Assembly (NCBI RefSeq): GCF_043641665.1
Contig: NC_092180.1
Coordinates: 30,451,445 to 30,515,444, forward strand
Source: Enoplosus armatus
Taxonomy: Eukaryota; Chordata; Actinopteri; Centrarchiformes; Enoplosidae
DNA length: 64,000 nt
Direction of reading: 5' to 3'
Under the pieces are notes generated by a model. The model was not told the DNA's origin. It did no database searches and worked only from the letters and a program-made list of their open reading frames with translations. The translations under genes were made by a program, and so were the position numbers. This document shows, piece by piece, positions 20,407 through 32,210 of the stretch. Position 1 is the first letter of the stretch. Every line of letters begins with the position of its first letter.

Positions 20407-23400
20407 CTTCACGCACTTTGACACCTCCGCGACCGAGCAGTGCACCGAGAAAGTCTCTCTCCTTTTTGAGAATCTGGTAGTTTATGTGTTTCGTTTAACA
20501 AACCTTGATATGTGACTTTATCTTATGTGATGGTAAATGTATATACAGCAGATCTACAGTATTATAGTATATTATTATATACACCTGTACTACAACTTGC
20601 CTCTTATAGTCACTGGATTTGATGAGCCTTAGATGTAAGAGAATGATCTCAATTCATCATAAGTAGGTAGATAGTAGGCAGCAAGTAAGGTTTAATGTAA
20701 TACTTCAGATTCTTTCAGAATGCAATCCTTTAACTTTATAGTAACTTCAGTGTTTCTATCAACAATAATGGGATTTGAATATCTTTTATCTGTATTTAAA
20801 CCTTATACCTGTACTATTAAAATCTTCCTGTGGAGTTTTCTTGTGAAACAGTTTTTGGTTGTGAAATCAGCATTATTACCAGTGCTGTATGGGGAGAGTT
20901 GTAGTTACTGGCAGTGTCCTTTGGGTGGGTGGGTGGGGGGGGGGGGGGGGGGGGCATCGCTTCCCTCATGATAACTCATGACAGCTTCTCATTATCTTAT
21001 CTTCTTATTAATCGTCAATGTTTGTATTGAAGGTGTGTTTAACCACAATAGTTTCAACAATACTAATAACAACATAAAGGTTCGACTGTGACCAGAAGAC
21101 TCATGTACGTCTGTCTGAGATTGTCTCTGTTGACACGATGACCACGGACACATGCAATCCTAAAGTCTGTAGTTGGAAATTCACACTTTGCAAATACTCA
21201 AAATAAAGAAAAATGTATAAAGATTTTGTTTTTAGTTGGAAAAAAAAAAGCACAAATACAGTCACACAAAGGCCGATGTTCTAAAAAGCACTTTTCTCAG
21301 AGTGCAGATTCCAAGCAGGATAAAGCTCAGCACTCGAAATTCCCACACTGTGTGTGACAGTAAAGTTACACATGCAAACATGCCAAAGTTCTGCTTTTAC
21401 CGAAGAATCCAGCCACCCAACGGGAAGGCTGTGGAACATGGTCGTTTGTGGTGTGAGCGGGAGCTGCTACATGCTGGAACTATTTCTCGCAGTGAGTGTG
21501 TGCAGCGTCCTGGAGTCAATGCAATGTGAATGTGAGCAAATTGTGAATTAGTGAGCTTTAGATAGGTGGGCTAGGACTCCAGCTGCAACGCACGTCCATG
21601 AGACTGACATCGATCCTCTCATCTTACTCTTGTAAAGAGCCCAAATAAGTGCATGTTTACAAAAATGTTACATAAATTATTCCTTTAATGGCTTTTACGT
21701 GTTACGGAACACTGAACACGTGTACTTCACTCACCATTTTATGCCTGAACGTTTCGGTCCGGGGTTTCCGTTTCAGTGAAACACATGTATGTTACAATGA
21801 TACAAATTGTGTTGATATGTTATAATGACATTACGTTACATTAAAATCAGCCTGTATCAATGAATGTATTGATATATCAGGCACGTTAAGTGTGACACAT
21901 TTGCTACACATCTGAATGACTGGCCAGTTTCCTGCCGTGGGTGGGTTTATATGGACAACAGTGTGTTGAATGTCCCACACTGATAAGAGCAGGGGAGGGT
22001 CTTTTCTTTTTTTTTTCTTTCTTTCTCTCACACAGATGACAGATGTTTCAAACAAGCTCTCCAACACAACATGTCGTGGGTGTGGGAGGGTTTCAGTGAC
22101 AACGTTGCCGAGACTGCCAGGAAAATTGCAGGGTTTTTAGACGTCACACGTCCCCCATAGTTCCCCAATGCAACACTAGTCACTTCTAATACACTGCAGT
22201 AAGATATGCTTTACAACACATTTTATTGAAAATACTTATCAGGCATACACACATTCATATTCTTCATTTTTCATCTGTTACATGTTCATCAGTCAAAAAA
22301 TTATCTGCTGAATTCAACTCAGCTTCGGCCAGCACCAGCTGTATGCGTGACAAGTCTGTTCTGCATCATTAATACAAAGTGACAATCGTCAATGTGAGGC
22401 AGTATCGTTCTCGCAACTATGACTACAACAAAATGTTTTTTTGTCTAAAACTGCAGTTTTGAGGAAACGCAGATTAAATTCCTGTTTTTTATTTCTACTG
22501 GTGCAGCGCCAGTTCTTTTTGAATGTGCTGTAGCAAGCGATGGAAACTTGATGACTAAGACAAGCGTTTTTTTTTTTAAATGTGTCACCTGTATAAATGT
22601 AACTGTTGAATTCTGTTTTCTTTCATTTGATCTCACTGCACAAGCTTTGAGTTCCAAAGTTCCAAACACAAGTTCAAGCACAAGCACAAGTTTCAAGTTC
22701 CACGCCACAGCGGTGGAGGAAATACAAGAGCTTTTATATATATTTATATATATATATATAAATATATATAGAGAGAGAGAGAAGAAGAAGAGGAATCAGA
22801 CCCACCATGTGTAATTGTATGGCGTAACCATAGCTACCACTGAGGACACTGAGGGCACTGAGGACACGTCCTTGGTCATTTTTCTGGGAATCCTGGCATT
22901 TCGCCAACCATGGGAAGTTACATTCCTTTAAAAAAAAAAAAAAAGTGAACACATGGTGAACACATGGTGGTGTAGATTTTTATGAATACACACACGCAAA
23001 TAAATATGAATATGAAAATGTGAAAAATATGAAACTGTAGGAAAGTTGCAGCTTCTCAGAAAAAAAAAGTAGCTTGACATGCTATTTAAGTGTTACAAGA
23101 AACATCTACTTTTAAGCCCCATAATGAACAAATGCATTATTTATGTCATTATATTACTGCTCGGTATTGTATTTCATACATACATTACTGTTACGTTACT
23201 GTTAAGTCATTCATTTGACAAATGCATTATGATTTTGTGGTATTGCGCTACAAAACCAGTGGCCCCATTCATCAAATGACACCGTCTTTGAGTACTTGAC
23301 CCCTGAATCAGAAGACGTGGAGGTGCGGGTGCAGAGTCCGAGCAACATTACCAATCTTTGTAACCTTCAGGAGAAAATAACATGTAGCGACGCAGCCTTT

Positions 23401-24273
23401 CTTGCCCTAACCCCCACTGCTGAGGTGGAAAACACAGCCAGCTCACTGCTGTATTTCAAAACACACGACTTTGAAAATAGCTACGCCGCCTGACTCGGAC
23501 GACGATGAAACGCCACGAATACAAAAGACACGACCTCAGGACCACATATCCACAATAGTGTTAAACGTTGGGAGTGATCAACGGTGAATTTAGACGCGAC
23601 TTTAGCGGTCGCCAGGAGGGAGAACGGCTGAGAAAACAGCCTCAGCAAATTGCTGTTCTGTAGATTTCTATTACATCACATGGTCTTTTTTTTGAACGAC
23701 TGCAATATAATTGTACAACTGGACAAATCTGTTGATGAAGACCGTGTGATGATATTGAAAAGCTCCGGAAGCAGCCAAGGGGAGATTGCTTTCTCAGTTA
23801 AAAGACGATCAGATTGAATAAGAACTCAGACTCAAAAGCAATGCACACTGTCCGGCCAAGAGCATGTGGACACCCCTGTTTAAAGGGCACATATTGTTTG
23901 TGCACTTTTACTCTGGGTCTGTTGCTAATAGGTAATAGAAATCTTAATGTTCAGCAAACCGATATTTTAGTAGTTGTCTTCCTACTTCAAACCGCAGTTT
24001 TGGGGACGGCCCTTTCAACACCTCCGGGTCTCATCACCCAAACATCACTGTTGGACCTGGCTGGTGCTCTTGTGTCTGAAGGGGAGAAAAATCCCTGCAG
24101 CTGGTTCAGCATCTGGTGGAAGGACTGAAGCCGGCAGAGAGTGGAGGCTGTTGGAGCGGCGGGAATGAGCTTCGCAAAAACAATCATATATGTGTAGCGT
24201 AGCCTTTTATTTTGACTTCAAAAGAGATTAAGAACATTTAGGCAGTGCTGTACTGTGCTGCACACACCCACCG

Positions 24274-24311
<38 letters not shown>

Positions 24312-24420
24312 GCAACAGATGCAGCGTTTCACACAGAAGTTTCCATCTACAGTGATAAAGGTGTGCTGTTGTGTTTGCACATTTTGATGTATGCCGTTGT
24401 TTATTAGTTCTCGTAGTACC
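20407..24420. other. Intergenic region C to D: microsatellites and a MITE, no gene recognised
   Basis: It holds G20 at 20935-20954, (TA)n at 22735-22771, (GA)n just after it, A-runs near 22927-22943, a MITE-like element at about 23835-24180 and (CA)n at 24275-24309. Short open frames here (for example 23296-23493) show no recognisable protein. Confidence 0.55.
23835..24180. mobile_element. MITE-like DNA-transposon remnant (GCATGTGGACACCCC type)
   Basis: It begins with GCATGTGGACACCCCTGTTT and later has AAATCCCTGCAGCTGGTTCA and GAGTGGAGGCTGTTGGAGC. These phrases match a widespread fish non-autonomous element of the kind starting with an 'AAAAGTATGTGGACACCCC' end. The middle is shortened. The assignment is from memory. 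Confidence 0.5.
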
Positions 24421-24427
24421 TGGGCAG

Positions 24428-24435
24428 TATAAAAA
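24428..24435 (+). promoter_or_regulatory. TATA box of gene D and non-coding first exon
   Basis: TATAAAAA in the context CAGTATAAAAACTCC. A 5' UTR exon ends at 24483 (CAG|GTAGG). The next exon starts at 24599, 2 nt before the ATG. Confidence 0.75.
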
Positions 24436-24600
24436 CTCCCGCTGGGCAACAGCGGGACACTCACTCTCTCTTCAGGCTTTCAGGTAGGAACCCCGTCCTC
24501 CTTCACCGCCACACACAGCAACATCTGTAACGTCTGGATGCACACTTGTTTTTAAAAGCAACGTTTACACCTTCTTCTTTCTCTCTGGTCTGCCGCAGCC

Positions 24601-27600
24601 ATGTTGGTTTCCTCTTGGTCTCTTGTTGCCCTGCTGCTGGTGTCCTCTTCCTGGGCTGAGGTAGAAAACTCCTCAAAACCACCTTTTTTTAAATTTATTT
24701 CATCCATGCTGCTACGTTATAGGCGGAGAGACGTGCAGCTCCAAAGTGATCAATATTAAATACGTAGTATTCCTTATCGCAAAAAAAAAACAATTCAGAT
24801 TTTCATACCGAGTTCGTTTGTACTTTAAAAGCCCCATTTCAAAAGTCTTCCGTTTTTAGCTGATGTTGATGTTCGTCTCTTCAGCAAGCTCAATAGCTGC
24901 CGCCAGCTTTAGCCGGCTAGCTCCTGTTTGCCAGAACAGCAAACAATTCGAAAGCCCTTCTTGATTTCAAGGGCGTAAGAATTTTTATATCTTACCATGA
25001 AATATAATAGACATGCATTTAATTCAAAACTCTATTTTATATAAGTTTATATCTTTATTTGTTTGTTATAAAGCACATTTTTAGCCATTTTGCCTGCAGG
25101 TTCAAATGTCCTGAAGCTTGAGGTGTTCTTGTCTGTTGCGAATGACTGTCCATAACATTTTGCTCTCCTTTTCCATGACACTGCGGGCGGATACAGGAAG
25201 GTAAGAAGGAAATTATAACCCAGCTTTAAATAACAACTGAGCAAAACAGGAGAATTGTTTGATAAGATTTTCCATATCTGTTATGGAATTTCCTTTTTGT
25301 GTTACTGGACAAAAAAAGCCGTTCTCATGTCGAGCTCGTGCGTTCACAAATGACGGTATGGTTCACACAGTGTCATGTACATACGTATGTGTCGTGCAGA
25401 GGCGGCTGCCTTAGAAGAGGACACATCCAGGGAGCTCTCTGTTGGTGAACTGCTGGAGAGGGCCAACAGAGACCGCAGTGAGTGGAGCTTTTCCCCTGCC
25501 TTGACTGTTTTGTTTTAATCCCCTTAACCTCGACCAGGCCTTGTTGACGAAAGACTGAAAAACCGCTGTCACTGAGTGCGACTTTTTGTTTTGCAGGTGC
25601 GGTCGCAACACTAGCTCTAGACTTTTACGCATGACCTGATAGCAGCGCAGCATTTCTCAGTGAAAGCTGGTTGTCTGTTGAATTTATTGCATATATATAT
25701 ATATATATATATATATACTCAGCCCCCACGCCTGCGCTTGCTCTTGCAGACCCTGACTTTGATGAGCCCACCCTGATTGGAGGAGACATCGCCATCAAGT
25801 CCGAGGCCGACAGAAATGCCGACCCTTGCACCTCCAGAGGCTGCCTGTGGAAGAAGTGGACTGACGGGAAGGTCTACATCCCCTACTACATCGCCAACCA
25901 CTACTGTAAGCCCATTGTTTTAATTAGATTTTGTTTTATAGGGACGGACACATTTTACTCACAGAGCGGACCAGTGCCACATGTCACTGGTTACTTTACA
26001 AATTAAGATTTTACATTCAAATCATTATGATGATCTTACGCATGATGTTGCATTGCTGTAGATGAAACTAGCCAACAGTATGTAACATAATTAAAGGTCC
26101 TATATGATGCTCATTTCAGCTTTAATTTTTTTTTATTCTGGGACTCCACTCGAGCGGCTTTGCATGATTCACAGTTCATAAAAAGTCCTTGTTTATCTTC
26201 TACTGGCAACTTTACGAGTGCGGCGATTGTATGGTTGTGACATCACAACCATACGGAAGTCCCGACGGCTCGTTTAAAGGCGCAGTGTCTGAATACGGGC
26301 TGTGTTTCATTTCTCCATGGACTGAGCGTTTTGATCTTTTCACAGTATTTATACAGCACCCAGAGCTGCTTTAGAATCAAACAAGACAACAACAACAATT
26401 CTACAACAGTCTAAAATAATAGTATACTTGACATAGCTCAACACAACATTCATGTGTAAGGTTACAGTGGTGTTGGAGAAAGCTACACTGCGACAGATAT
26501 TCTCAGCCTGCCATATTTGCCCTGCTAGCCTCCCGTGAGATGGCCATCATCACTCGAGGGCTGGAGTCTTTCTCCTCGGTTTCCTGCATCCGTTTCAGAC
26601 CCTACCAGAGCGGTGATCATGAGTGGCTGAGCATCGAGTCCAGGGACGGGTAAGGCTCTGGCTGTGGGTTCGCCACGACTCCGTGGCAGGGTTTTTATGT
26701 TCTCACACCCAACAATTTACACCTTCCAACAGTCTTGTGCCTGGATGAAACTTCTGCCTTGAGGCCTCTTTCAGGAAATTGTAAGTTGCCTACTGCAGCT
26801 TGGAAGCATCCTTTCATTGATGAAACATCTACACTTCATTGGCTACGGAGAGAACAAAATTCTACATGGCGACGTGTCGTGCGATTTCTAAAGATGAGCT
26901 CTGCGTCTGTGTGTGTCGACAGCTGCTACTCCTACGTGGGTCGTCAGGGTGGAGGTCAGACGGTGTCTCTGAGCCGGCAGGGCTGCCTGTACCACAGCAC
27001 CGTCCAGCACGAGCTGCTCCACGCCCTCGGCTTCAACCATGAGCAGACTCGCTCCGACAGGGACGGCTCCATCAGGGTGTACTGGGAAAACATCATCGAC
27101 GGTTAGACAGTTCCACCTGTCTGTTGCATGACTTGTTTTTTTTACCCGAGGAGGGAGCTCTAACTGTAAATGTGATTTTCACATGCTTCTTTTCTCTCGC
27201 CTCTGCAGGCATGGCGTACAACTTTAACAAGATTAACACTCTGAACCAGGGAACTCCTTATGACTACAACTCTGTCATGCAATATGAGAAGTATGGATAA
27301 GCTCATGCTTGTGTTGTTTGCTTTGTTCAGTACATTTTCAGCTATACTTTACCCCGTTGCAACTGCAATATGAGCTACTGCTGCGGCCAAACCGGAGGCT
27401 CAGCTAACTCAGAGCTTTACTGGTCGACTCCCACTGTCTGTACAGACTGGCCTGGACAGGGGGTTGTTTAATCGGGTACTCTGGGGGATTGAATCTGCTT
27501 TTAACGTCAAAGAACTAAAATCACCAGGAGCATCAGGGATTGTTTCAAACCCAAGCTCAACCAATTTTGCACTGTGATTCTCCAGGTACGCCTTCTCCAA

Positions 27601-29180
27601 GAACAACCGTCCCACTATGGTGCCCATTCCCAACAGCAACGTGTCCTTCGGCCAGGCCACCCAGATGAGCAAGAATGACATCAACAGGCTGAACAGGCTG
27701 TACAAGTGCTGTAAGTATACATCCGTGGCCTCCGGGGGTCAGAATTAGGGGTCACTAGGGTAGGAACCGAACTTTGAGGTCAGTACTAGGTTAGCGCTAG
27801 ATGTCAGGGCCTGACCACAGAACTTCAGAATCGAGGAGGCCTCAGGCAGTAACCACTGTATTGATCATCTCTCCATTCTCCTCGGCCAAGCTTCGGTAAA
27901 TACTTCCCAGCACAAGACATCAAGGCTCCTGACCACTCCCTTCACCGATGAGTTGACCATTGCTCTCTCCAGATTTCCATAACAGTGGCTGAGCTAAATC
28001 AAACACAAACTGACAAAAGCATTCAAGTTCATTCATTCGCAGTCCCTCAAAACTCTTAATTGGGCCCATACAGTGAAACAGCTTTTCAGGTCTGTCTCGA
28101 AACGATAATCAGAAACATGACATCCCTTCCTGAAGTGTTTTCTATGGAAGTGATGTCCTCGTTCGGTGCGAAAATGAGACTTTGTGGAAAGTCTCAACAG
28201 CCACCGATCAGTGACGACTGAGGTCGCTCTGTGAGACAGTTCAGGAGCAGGAGAGTTGGACCTTCAGTTGCTCAGTGTCTCTATAAGTGATAGAAGTTCA
28301 TTCATGTTAAGGTGAAAATCTGAAGTTGCCAGTTCATTATGTTTCTCTGACCACCGTGTAGATGTGCTGATTATTCGGGTTTATCTGCTTCAGGCTGAAT
28401 ATGCTTGGTTTCTACATTCGCTTATCTGTTCTTTGAATAGAACCACATACACCAAAAAAGTGGACGAGTGGAGAGTGTTGACTGGTCTGATGACGTACCG
28501 AACCAGAAAGGTTTAAAGGTTACGGGTTATATTTCTTTCACAAATCAAGTGGGGGATCTTCTGAAGTTACAGCCGTTTTTAGTATGAAATTCCCTCTTTG
28601 TGTCACTATCAGTCCACTGCAGCTCAGCGAGGACACACTGTCCCGGGTGGACTGTCCTCCCCGAGAGGAATGACGGTATCAGTTGTTTCTGGCTCAAGAG
28701 ACAAGAGTTCAAGAGACAGCGCCGTCTCGTGGCCGTAGGAATTATGATGGGAGCAGGTGACGTTGTTAAAGTCCGCGTAGGGAGGAGGTCCGGGTCTCAA
28801 CACCAGAGTCCCTCAATTCTTTGTTTTTATTTTAACGTTCAAAACGTCCTGGCGTTGCACTCTTCTCCACAGGTGACCCCCAGATCTTAACCACTCCCTG
28901 ACCCTGACCGTAACCACCCCCTCATATTGCTTAAATTAGCCACAAAAAAAAAAGCACATCGTGTGCCTTAACCACATTCAATCTCTATTAGGCCTTTTTA
29001 GTATTGGACGTCTCAATCTAGCTCCTTTCAGCCCCCCGTACATATCCCATGTTTGGTCCTACCTTGCCTCTTTTATGGAATATGTACCACTGCTGCCTTC
29101 ACGCCCCCCCCCCTCCAAAAGGTTTCCCCATATGAAGATATGTTGATATATATATATTATTGATATATTTCTTTTCAGAA
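24601..29180 (+). CDS. Six-cysteine astacin metalloprotease (hatching-enzyme family), gene D
   Basis: Exons: 24601-24660 (signal peptide [20 protein letters not shown]), 25197-25200 (GAAG microexon), 25400-25477, 25750-25905, 26529-26649, 26923-27101, 27209-27290, 27586-27710, then a stop completed by the terminal exon. They give about 268 residues. The propeptide switch is LIGGDIAI, the mature start [15 protein letters not shown], the zinc helix [19 protein letters not shown], the Met-turn SVMQY and the end LYKC. Exon lengths from exon 4 on are the same as gene C (156, 121, 179, 82, 125). Exon 8 ends TGC T. The best terminal exon starts at 29179 (TTTTCAG|AA, making TAA), with AATAAA at 29278. 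That gives an intron of about 1.47 kb. Nearer acceptors in 27811-27830 could also make TAA, so the last junction is less certain. It is a paralogue of A/C, not a recent copy. Confidence 0.9.
26090..26380 (+). repeat. Dispersed repeat in intron 4 of gene D
   Basis: It begins TTAAAGGTCCTATATGATGC and contains TGTGACATCACAACCATACG, phrases shared with a common fish MITE-like repeat. It lies between exons 4 and 5 of gene D and is probably inert. Confidence 0.45.
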
Positions 29181-29277
29181 ACTGCACGTGACCTGCTGCC
29201 CTGCTTACATTTGCCTGCACCGATGGAGGAGGGAGATGAGGGTTTTGGCCGATGACAGTTTGCGGTTGTCCTGTAAC

Positions 29278-29283
29278 AATAAA
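29278..29283 (+). terminator. polyA signal of gene D
   Basis: AATAAA about 100 bp after the proposed TAA stop at 29179-29180. Confidence 0.6.
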
Positions 29284-29354
29284 CCTGATAAACAGCTGAT
29301 TGCTGCCTGACTGTTTAATGAAATGAAGTACACAGACACTTTGTAGACTCTCAT

Positions 29355-29360
29355 TTTATT
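29355..29360 (-). terminator. Candidate polyA signal of fadd
   Basis: TTTATT on the plus strand (AATAAA for fadd), about 0.9 kb past the fadd stop. A second candidate is at 29476-29481. No gene was recognised in 29310-30257, so this stretch is taken as the fadd 3' UTR. It contains a short (TA)n near 29630. Confidence 0.45.
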
Positions 29361-30257
29361 TTCATGTCACAAAAAAAAAAAAAAACAATCAAAAAACCCC
29401 CCAAAACAATCATTTGTGTGAACAGTTTGATAAGTTTCTGATCAGAAAACAATCTTTCAGGAATGGTTTGACTTATTTATTGCTTTCACTGCTTATTCAT
29501 TTTCTGACAGAAAGTTAGACAAGAAGATCAGTATCACGCTCGTGTCTGTCCGGTAAGCCAGTTAGTTTAGCACAAAGACGGGATACAGGGTGGACCCGCG
29601 GGCCTGGTTCTGTCCAAAGGTTTTCTATATATATATATATATATTCTATATTCAGGACTTTGAAGCGGTGATATTGCACACAGAAGCGCCGCCTTTTCAT
29701 ATTGGAATCAGTATCAAACAGTTCTCTGTATCATTTTTTTCTTGAAAAGGGAAAAGGAAGGCCAACAGTTCATAGTTTGACCTCTGCCGTCTTCCTAATG
29801 GCACCGACGACATCGAATTAAAAAGCATGGATGAAAATGGCACACGTGGATACAATCTGCGTCGTAATACAACGTAAAAAGGTGATTTACAGGTGTTTCT
29901 AAGCAGCTTCTTGACATTGCTGACATGTAAACGTGCCCCCATTCCGGCATTATCACTATTTGATGAATCAGTTAATTTCTTTAGCATGACACACGACCAA
30001 TATTGGCCGACGCTGAACAGCAGCTTGTCATACTGCACACAAGCTCTGATCAGTCCTTTAAATAGGTCTCTTTCTCCCCGCGCACGTTTTACGCCGTTCA
30101 GAAAAGTTGATTAATTCACCTCGACAATGATTTTTTTTTTGACATAATTTCACGTCACTGCGTGTAACTTTATCGAATGTTGATTTCATTCAATCACAGC
30201 TTTCTTTTTTTCATCCCCAAAGTTAATCTAAGTCTCATCCGCTCTGTAAAATCTCCA

Positions 30258-31250
30258 TCAAGACCTTAGGGTCGGAAGACTGTCCTCCACATTATCGGCC
30301 ATCAGGTTCAACTGGCAGGCTCTCAGGGCTTTTAGCAGCTCCTCTGTTCGGGCCCCGGCTCCTTGGCTCTTCCTCCACTCCTTCAGCAGCTCCACCGCCG
30401 TCTCCTCCAGGTCCGTGGGATGCTTCTTGGAGATGGACTCCAGCTTGACGTCCTTCAAACCCAGTTTACGGCCCAGTTTACGCCAAGCCCTTCCCAGGTT
30501 CGCCGCGATCACCGCTGTTGCAATGTCCAGTTTGGCTGAAGGAGGAGGAGTGAGTGAGTGAGTGTTCAGAGGAAACAAGAAACGTTTTCCTTTTTCTTTT
30601 TTTGCGAAACAAGGTGAGATTTGGAAGCAAAAAAAGCGACAGCAAGGGCCATGGCTAATTTCAGATAGAGGCCCATCCCACTTCCCCTCTGGATATGTAG
30701 GTCAGCTGTTCGAGATCAAAATGCTACAGTTCAATAATGTCCAAGGTTCATTTAGCGCTAACATAACAATTAAAAGCTTGACTGGCCTTGACAGGTAACA
30801 TTTGGTCTAGTTCCTTCCTTTTTTTTTTTTTTTTTTAAATCACACATTTCCAGCTTTGTTGACAGTTAGTCATAAAAGATATCTAGTGACTGGCCTCTGG
30901 TGATAATGACACAGTGCTAGTCCACTTACATGCCACACACTGAGATATATATATACGTGTTTGCATGGCGTGTTTCCAGTTGAAACAGTCCTGTTCCCGT
31001 TACACAACAGATAGCTGCCAAATGTACCGCACGTTGCCGGGACCTGGAAACACACCAGCTACAACCGGTAAGGGGGCTTGTCGCTGCTGAGGGGCCTTCC
31101 AACTGGGAGCTCCCAATGAGCACGAGCCAGGGCAAGTTCACAGAGACTGGTTTCCCTCAATGGGTGGCAGCTTGTGCCTCTAACAGCTGATGGTAAACGC
31201 AGACTGAGTTAGTCTCACAGTGCACTAACTAACCAACCAACTAACCAACC

Positions 31251-31315
<65 letters not shown>

Positions 31316-31354
31316 ACCAACTAACCAACCAACTAACTAACCAACCAACTAACC

Positions 31355-31399
<45 letters not shown>

Positions 31400-31826
31400 A
31401 CCAACTAACTAACTTACTAACTAACCACAGGTCTGTTGGTAGTACTCGTTTTGTAGTAGCAGCAGCAGTATTAGTAGTAGTAGTAGTATTAGTAGTAGCA
31501 GCAGTAGTAGTAGTCGCAGTATTAGTAGTATTAGCAGCAGCAGTAGTAGTAGTAGTCGCAGTATTAGTAGTAGCAGCAGCAGCAGTAGTCGCAGTATTAG
31601 TAGTATTAGCAGCAGCAACAGTAGCAGCAGTAGTAGTAGCAGTATTAGTAGTATTTGTAGTGGCAGTAGTGTTGGTAGTAGTAGTCGCAGTATTAGTAGT
31701 ATTAGCAGCAGCAGCAGTATTAGCAACAGCAGTAGTAGTAGTCGTCGCAGTATTTGTAGTATTTGTAGTGGTAGTAGTGTTGGTAGTAGTAGTCGCTGTA
31801 GTAGTAGTAGTCGCAGTATTAGTAGT

Positions 31827-31870
<44 letters not shown>

Positions 31871-32171
31871 TCGCAGTATTTGTAGAATTTGTAGTGGCAG
31901 TAGTGTTGGTAGTAGTAGTCGCTGTAGTAGTAGTAGTCGCAGTATTAGTAGTATTTGTAGTGGCAGTAGTGTTGGTAGTAGTAGTCGCAGTAGTAGTAGC
32001 AGTCGCAGTATGAGTAGTATTTGTAGTGGCAGTAGTGTTGGTAGTAGTAGTCGCAGTATTAGTAGTAGCAGCAGCAGCAGCAGCAGTAGTAGTAGTCGCA
32101 GTATTAGTAGTATTTGTAGTGGTAGTAGTGTTGGTAGTAGTAGTCGCAGTATTAGTAGTAGCAGCAGCAGC

Positions 32172-32210
<39 letters not shown>

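Noticed and set aside
23296..23493. 65-codon ORF with acidic N-terminus
   Set aside because: No recognisable motif, no splice partners and no homologous feature nearby, so it is likely chance.
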